Source of the DNA: Brachionus manjavacas
Lineage: Eukaryota; Rotifera; Eurotatoria; Ploima; Brachionidae
DNA: 64,000 nucleotides
Reading direction: 5' to 3'
NCBI GenBank assembly: GCA_019054805.1
Contig: JAHQIY010000004.1
Coordinates: 5,518,001 to 5,582,000 of the forward strand
Positions 58,148-64,000 of the stretch are shown here, piece after piece. The translations under genes were made by a program, and so were the position numbers. The notes under the pieces were generated by a model. It searched no databases, was not told where the DNA came from, and worked only from the letters and a program-made list of their open reading frames with translations. Each line of letters opens with the position of its first letter. Within the stretch, counting starts at the first letter, position 1.

Positions 58148-60441
58148 ATGTCTAAGCTTGACGAACTGTCTGACGAGCAAGATTACGAAAATCCAAATCC
58201 GGCTGTAAAAAAGTCTTTTAAAGACTCGTTTTTAAGCAATTTTAAATCAGGCAAAAGCAAAATAATTTCAAAGCTGTCATCTTCGCCAACTTCCAAACAA
58301 TCTGATCATGAATTATACGATTTAGACAGTTCCTTATATTATCCCATATCTTCATGTTCTACGCTAAATAGCGGCGATGCCGTGACACGTAAAAATTTAC
58401 GAAAAACAAAAAACATTCGACATAAGCCCACAATGAATGCATTTTTAAAGAACTCGTCTTTTTCATCATCATCTGCGTCAACTTCACCGCCGACTTCTTT
58501 AACAGCTCATAAATATCGAACCAAAAAAATATCATCAAAACCAAATTTAATAGAACAAGTAAATATTCCCGGAACTTTAAACAGCAGTTTAGACAATGAA
58601 AGTGACAAAGGTTTAGAGGACGACTTTAGTTCTTTTTACAGCTCGAGGGAAGATCGAGACTCGCCCGAACAAAGCAAATCTAGACATCGAAGCATGGAGA
58701 TTGGAAAATCCAGACTAGCCAAGAGTGTCTGCACCGGATCCAATCAAACCAAAAATGATTTCTTAAATTCGGATTACGATGAAGAGGATTTTATAGACGC
58801 TTTCAGAATATTTGACATAAATGGCGATGGAAAAATAACAGCCAAAGAGCTCAAAAATGTTCTAAAGGAACTCGGTATTAAAATGGATAAAAATGATGTC
58901 AAAAAAATGATCAAAGAACTGGACAAAGATGGCAATGGTACTATTGAATACTCAGGTGTGTATTTTAATGTTTTTATAGAATTAGATTTTTCATTATATA
59001 AAAAAAAATTCTAGAAAATAATTTAGTAAATTTTTTCAAATTTAATGCTTTGAGAACCCAATTTTTTAGACCAATACCTATTCTATTGTAAACTGATTTA
59101 TAGAATGACATTTTTTTCTCAAAGTTACCAATTCATTGCAGATTAAGCTACTTCTACGTTCCATGAGAAAAATATACCTCAACTGTCAAAATTAGTCTAT
59201 AAAATTTATAAGAATCTAGCATAGTATTTCAAAGATCACTTTTTTACTCTTGTCTATCTTATAAGGCACTGTCTAAAAATTTTATCAAGTATTGGCCAAT
59301 ACTTGTTGTTTTATTTTCAACATTACTCGTGTTTTGCATTTATTGTAGATTTTGAGCCCAAAATATTCGACTAAATTAGTTATTAGCTTTTTAAGTGAAT
59401 TATGCTATGGAAACAATTTTTTGGTGATAACTTTTTTTTCAAATTAAGCAGTTAAATTTTATAATTTTGACCAAAAAGTGATAAAAAGCAATTCGATTAA
59501 GCATAAGAAAAAATTTGAATTAAAAAAAATAAAATTTTTCAAAAATTTAAAAAACGATTACCAAAGCAATTAGTAAAAATTTCATTTGAAATATTAAAAT
59601 ATTTTGAATGTCTAAAAAATTGAATTGATTGAAAATAATTAAATTGTATTCCTTACTTTGGTTTTTAGTAGAAGATGGAGGGAATTGCATTTTTTTTAAG
59701 TGAAATTAATTACATTTATTTAAGTGTAAATTTTCAAATAAATAAATTGTCTCAAATCAACTATTTGAGAAAAAATTCCTCAGAGTGCTGATGAAAATTT
59801 TTCAGACAAAATTTGAAAATAAAACAAATTCAAATCAGAAAAAAAATTGCATTTTTAATAGATAAATTCTTTTGTAAAAAATGAGTGATTCAAAAGTAAC
59901 CCGAGTGTCTAGTGCTAGTTTAAAATGAATTTTAAATTAAAAAAAATCAAATTATTAGACGAGTTGAGTGAAAATTTTGTTTATTCTTATAAATTTGACA
60001 AAATCATATGTATCTGTGGCCTTAAATTATTTTTATGCAAAAATCTTTAATTCTGTTCTCTAGCTATTTTAAGTGCTCGATTGGTATTTTTAGAAATTCA
60101 AATAATTAATTCAATTATTTGAAATAGTTTTAATTTTTAACGGTCCATAACTAAATTTCTTTTATTAATTTTATAATCTAGAATTTGTTCAAATGATGAC
60201 AACACCGGCGTCCAAAGATGATGATGAATTTGAATTAAGAGAAGCGTTCAAGTGCATTGATCTAGATGGAAATGGATACATTAGCCGTGAAGAGCTTAAA
60301 AAAGCTGTGCAACAAATAATGTCAACTGATGGCAAAGTGAGTATGCAAGATGTGGAAGAAATGATGAAGGAAGCTGATACGGACGGAAATGGACTAATCG
60401 ACTACGATGAATTCGTCAGAATTTTAGTCGAAAAAAGATGA
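58148..60441 (+). CDS. calmodulin-like EF-hand protein with long N-terminal extension (2 exons)
   Basis: A predicted calcium sensor. Exons 58148-58955 and 60182-60441, joined at GAATACTCAG/AATTTGTT to complete the second EF-hand; 355 residues. Residues 1-210 are a serine/lysine-rich, probably disordered extension (SSSPTSK, FSSSSASTSPPTS) with no membrane segment. Residues 211-355 are calmodulin-like with four complete 12-residue loops: DINGDGKITAKE (223-234), DKDGNGTIEYSE (259-270), DLDGNGYISREE (296-307), DTDGNGLIDYDE (335-346). All have acidic position 1, glycine 6 and glutamate 12, so all should bind Ca. The linker differs from true calmodulin, and the protein ends in RILVEKR. Flies and nematodes have calmodulin-like proteins with N-terminal extensions, but orthology is not established. 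Intron 1226 bp; AATAAA at 60580-60585. Confidence 0.9.
58956..60181 (+). other. 1.2-kb intron of the calmodulin-like gene
   Basis: Donor GTGTGT and acceptor TTATAATCTAG. A/T-rich; nothing else recognised. Confidence 0.8.
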
Positions 60442-61467
60442 AAAAATCTAGATCTCCCAATTCACATTTAATCGTTGCTATTTAATCTAGTTTGTTTTAA
60501 ATCTGAATGATACCAACTCAATTCTAAGAGTTACCACATGATAATCCGGTTTTGTTTAACTAATTTTTGAATCGTTTTTAATAAAACATGTTATAGTTGT
60601 TTATTCCATTGATTTAGATAAATTTGTTGATTATTTTATGATATTTGTTGTCTTTCTAAATTTAAAAATATATTGTGTAAATTTTTCTATTTATTTTTGT
60701 TGTTGTTATTGGCCTTAGATCAATTTTAATTGATAATAAAAACTAGTTTTTTATTGAACTTTTGCCCAAAGCCAGCCACTATTTTACTCTCTTGCACAAA
60801 TTTGGGGCTTTCTATTATGCAATAATTTGCGCTAACCTTTGGAGAAAAAAGCAAATTTTCAAATTAATTGAAATCAAGATTAATTTATGATTGAAAAATT
60901 TCGAAATTAAATAATAAAAAAAGCCATGTTTTATTTACAATTCCATAAAGTAAAAATAGTTGTGTTCTGGTGATAAGCAAAAATAATAAATAAATTGTAA
61001 AGCGCTTGCTATTTCATACCTTGGTTATTAGATTTTCTTCAAGCAAATTTTTATTTGTATCAACAAATATCATTGAAGTTAATTCGATTAAAAAGCGAGC
61101 ACAAATTAAGAATTCATTTGATTATATGGCAACTTTTTTTAATTATCCATTTACAAGATAAAATATTTATGACTTATTATTTCGCTTATAAGTTCAAAAT
61201 AAATAGCAGAAAAAATTAAAATTTAACAGGGTAACATAAGTTTTATTCTTGATCAAATTTACAATGCTTTAAATGACATGAAAATTGAGTCATTTTTTTC
61301 CATCTAAAATGTCGCAGATAAATAAAGAAGCTTTTTTTTGCATCGAAGATAGATGACACTTGATTCAATTTTATTAAATAAAATTTCAATACTAAAATAA
61401 CATTTAAATTAATAAATATTTATTTTAATCAGTCTGATTTATTTTATAAAGTTTAAATTTTTCAAAA
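60442..61467. other. intergenic DNA, calmodulin-like gene to next gene
   Basis: Holds the poly(A) signal at 60580-60585. The remainder is A/T-rich and must include the promoter for the gene starting at 61468. No motif is assigned. Confidence 0.45.
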
Positions 61468-61903
61468 ATGGATGAGACTAAAAATTTGCTGAAATCTCGG
61501 GAACAAAGTCAATTACAATTACATAATAAAAATTCAAGTACACACTCAAGAAGTACGCTCTCATTAAATCTATTTGAACTCTCCCAAGACATTTCAGCGG
61601 AATTGCTGATTAAGTCCAAAAGTGAATCGAACTTAATCACAATTGATAAAAAGAGCACTCAATTAAGCATTCAAAATAATTTGGTAGACAAAAAATTTGT
61701 TGATAACTTTAAGTTGATCGAAAGACAAATATGGACTAAAAATTTCGGCCATGGATTTAGTTTTAAACGAATGCTAATTGACGGATTTGCGAAGATCGAA
61801 AAAATTTTTAAGTCCAACCTAATCTCGGGTAGCACATCGACCGAGCGCAAAAATCCAGCCTCAAGTTGTCAAACATCAACACTCGTTTGGACTCGAAATA
61901 AAG
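61468..61903 (+). CDS. first coding exon of an unrecognised gene (partial)
   Basis: ATG at 61468 opens 145 codons ending at a donor (AATAAAG/GTATTT, phase 1). The peptide begins MDETKNLLKSREQSQLQLHN. ETKNLL fits the acidic dileucine sorting pattern ([DE]xxxL[LI]) found in cytosolic tails of endosome/lysosome membrane proteins. The middle is polar and serine-rich, and the end (RQIWTKNFGHGFSFKRMLID, GFAKIEKIFKSNLI) is basic and amphipathic. Codon composition is clearly coding. No later exon could be joined in phase with confidence, so the gene may continue beyond the window. No family was recognised. Confidence 0.6.
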
Positions 61904-64000
61904 GTATTTTTTTTATATAAATTTAGCTTTGCATAGCTTTAAAGTCGAGATATTTACCAAAATTCTTGGTAATAATTTTATTTACAAAAATAAACTGATA
62001 ACCAAACCCAATCATAGTAATAAAATAAAAAACCTTAAATCGATATATAAATAAATAATTGTTTTACTTTTAAAGTTGTTTTAGTATTATGATTCAGTAT
62101 CTCTAAATTGTTCATCATTAATCCAAGTTTCCGTTTATTTACTTATTTATTTATATACTAATTTAACATTTAAAATTTTACAAACGATAATTGCCAAAAT
62201 CCATGAGAGGTCGTTCTACGTTTTTTCTCCTCACTAATTCATAATTTCTGTATGATAAAATCAAATTGACTTATCAACTAAATGTTCTAAGAGTAAGGTT
62301 TAAATTTGGTAAATATTTTTTAAGTTACATTAAATAATTAATATTTTTTAAATAGACGCTCTCACAATCTTTCTTTTAAGTCATTATAATCATATTTTTG
62401 AAAAACAATATTAGGAGATGAAAAATTAGTTTGACCCAAAAAACTCGGAGCAAATTACCAGAATAATGAATGTGCCTTTGGGATTTTTTCGCCATCCCAA
62501 TCGGCAATGAGAAAATTGTAATATTATTTTTTTTCAAGTCATTAAAACGAATACATAAAAAAATGGAATAAAATTTTGAATAATTTTTTTTTAATCTAAA
62601 GAGATTTAAAAGTTAAATTTAGATTTTGTTTTGTTTGAAGTAAAATGATGTTTGGTAAATATTTATGCTAAAAAATGGTTTATGTAACTTGAATTAAGCG
62701 ACATTCCCATTAGGTTTTTAAGTTTTTAGATATTAACATTTAATGACAATTATTTAAATATTTGATTGAATTTATTTAAAAAACCAAGCGGTGTAAGAAT
62801 AAATTTGGTAAAAGTATGCGGCAAAATTCGCTATTTGGTGTCAATGAATTTTTATTTCCTAGAACTAGGTATTTTTGTTCAAATAAAAATCAATCATTTT
62901 TTAGTTTGTCTAAATAAATTTTCATGTTTTCCTATTTGTTTTAAGAAATTTAAATGACATAAAGTTATTTCATAAGGGAAACATCTAAATTTTTTCCTTT
63001 TATTCGCAAGAAAAACAAGATAATTTTCATTTAGCTTTGAGGTAATAAATTATTCAAATCGGTTTGGTTTGTTGTGGCGTGCAAATTTTTTGTTATTGTT
63101 AAAAAATAATTCAAAATCAAATCAAAAAGTAATTTCTTAATTCGTTCAACTAAATGAGTTTCAAAACAAAATTACATAAATTTGTTTTGACAAAAAAGAG
63201 ATTTTTAGCAAATTTTTTATTCGAGAACCAAATAAACTTGCTTTATAAAGAATATCTAGCTATCTTAGTTGGCTTTTTTAGTTCAAGTTTGGAGAAAACA
63301 ATCACCTTTTTTTGTATTCAGCGTTTTAAAGTTGTAAATCTTGCAACTAAAAAATGTTATTCAAGGCTTGTTATTTCAAAAGTTTTGAAACAAGATAATT
63401 TTTTTATTATGAACCTTAAATGTTAGAACAAATATTCTAAGTATTTCGTCATTTTTAAATTAAAAATTCAATTTAAATTGTAAAGCAATTTTTACATTCA
63501 CAAAACTAATGCGAACATGCTTTTTAATGTTTATTTTTTGTCAATATTTAATTCCGAGTTTATCTACAATATTTAATAGATATCAAACATTTTAATCTTG
63601 AAATAAAAGAAAAAAATTTTTTCTCTAATGTTTATTGCTTTGCACGATCATTAACATTAACTTCTGGTTAAAACTTGGCATGATTTGGGAAACAACTATT
63701 AAATCGAATAAATAAGTTTAATTCCTAATTCTTTCAATTTTTTTTCAAATATTTAGTAAATTATTTTAGTGCAAAAATTAAGTATTAATAAATGTTCAAT
63801 CCAAGGTCGATGGATTTAGCTTGTTTTTTTTTTAAAATAAAATTCTTAAGAAAAAAGGCCTCACTTGGTCAATAGAAAATTTCTTGTAAAGGATTACAAA
63901 GTTTGTTACACGTGATAAATTAGATAAATGGATAGACGATAAGCCTGTCGTGATTTAAACCCCTATTTGAGGTTTTTAACTTTTTTTTCGATCTTAAATC
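61904..64000. other. probable intron or intergenic DNA to window end
   Basis: Open frames near 62766 and 63154 are lysine/phenylalanine/isoleucine-rich with no donor/acceptor support. A stretch at 62455-62515 (in-frame NECAFGIFSPSQSAMRKL) looks less random but does not join the exon at 61903 in phase. No feature is supported. Confidence 0.35.

Noticed and set aside
62766..63426. Two open frames of 63 and 90 codons near the right end
   Set aside because: The composition is dominated by A/T-rich codons, with no splice-site or family support; they could not be joined to the exon at 61468.
1..64000. CRISPR arrays, bacterial operons, phage or plasmid signatures
   Set aside because: None is present; introns, poly(A) signals and metazoan gene families show eukaryotic nuclear DNA.

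Overview
This is eukaryotic, almost certainly invertebrate, nuclear DNA. It is very AT-rich (roughly a quarter G+C by eye). Genes are split by GT-AG introns and use the standard genetic code. The non-coding space holds remnants of non-LTR retrotransposons, a tRNA-derived SINE and inverted-repeat DNA transposons. Gene families (homeobrain homeobox, syntaxin-6, metazoan two-lobed phosphofructokinase, GPI-type alkaline phosphatase) show a bilaterian animal. The ~50-bp introns, base composition and CR1/Jockey-like LINE content would fit a monogonont rotifer of the Brachionus type. That assignment is an inference, not something the sequence proves.

Layout. 2.1-4.3 kb (+): an 11-exon alkaline phosphatase. 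7.0-9.75 kb: two LINE remnants lying close together (a CR1/L2-like 3' end and a 5'-truncated Jockey-like reverse transcriptase). 10.35-17.0 kb (+): a 7-exon gene for an unrecognised ~1021-residue type I membrane protein. 18.3-19.15 kb: an 830-bp DNA transposon with 77-bp terminal inverted repeats, carrying a nested LINE tail. 19.3-20.3 kb (-) and 20.7-21.85 kb (+): a divergent pair, a membrane-anchored stand-alone OvoA-type methyltransferase and syntaxin-6. 22.6-26.7 kb: a transposon graveyard with a fold-back MITE, eroded reverse transcriptase pieces and a SINE bounded by a perfect 13-bp target-site duplication. 29.8-30.7 kb (-): the intronless homeobrain (hbn) homeobox gene, flanked by gene-free DNA of more than 2 kb on each side that contains candidate homeodomain, POU and TCF sites.

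32.8-33.2 kb: an RTE-like LINE tail. 38.2-38.6 kb (-): the intronless cap-binding protein CBP20/NCBP2. 40.07-40.17 kb: two abutting perfect palindromes. 41.1-41.5 kb: more LINE tails. 42.6-51.7 kb (-): the complete 8-exon ATP-dependent 6-phosphofructokinase, 836 residues, with two kilobase-size introns, one hosting an antisense LINE. 58.1-60.4 kb (+): a 2-exon calmodulin-like protein with four intact EF-hands behind a ~210-residue serine-rich extension. 61.5 kb (+): the first coding exon of an unrecognised gene that probably runs out of the window.

The genes are ordinary monocistronic metazoan loci with unrelated roles (phosphate-ester hydrolysis, thiol-histidine methylation, Golgi/endosome fusion, anterior neural patterning, mRNA cap binding, glycolysis, calcium sensing), so no pathway cluster is claimed. 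Exon boundaries were assigned by hand from GT/AG sites, reading frame and remembered family similarity. Every multi-exon model given here keeps frame from start to stop.
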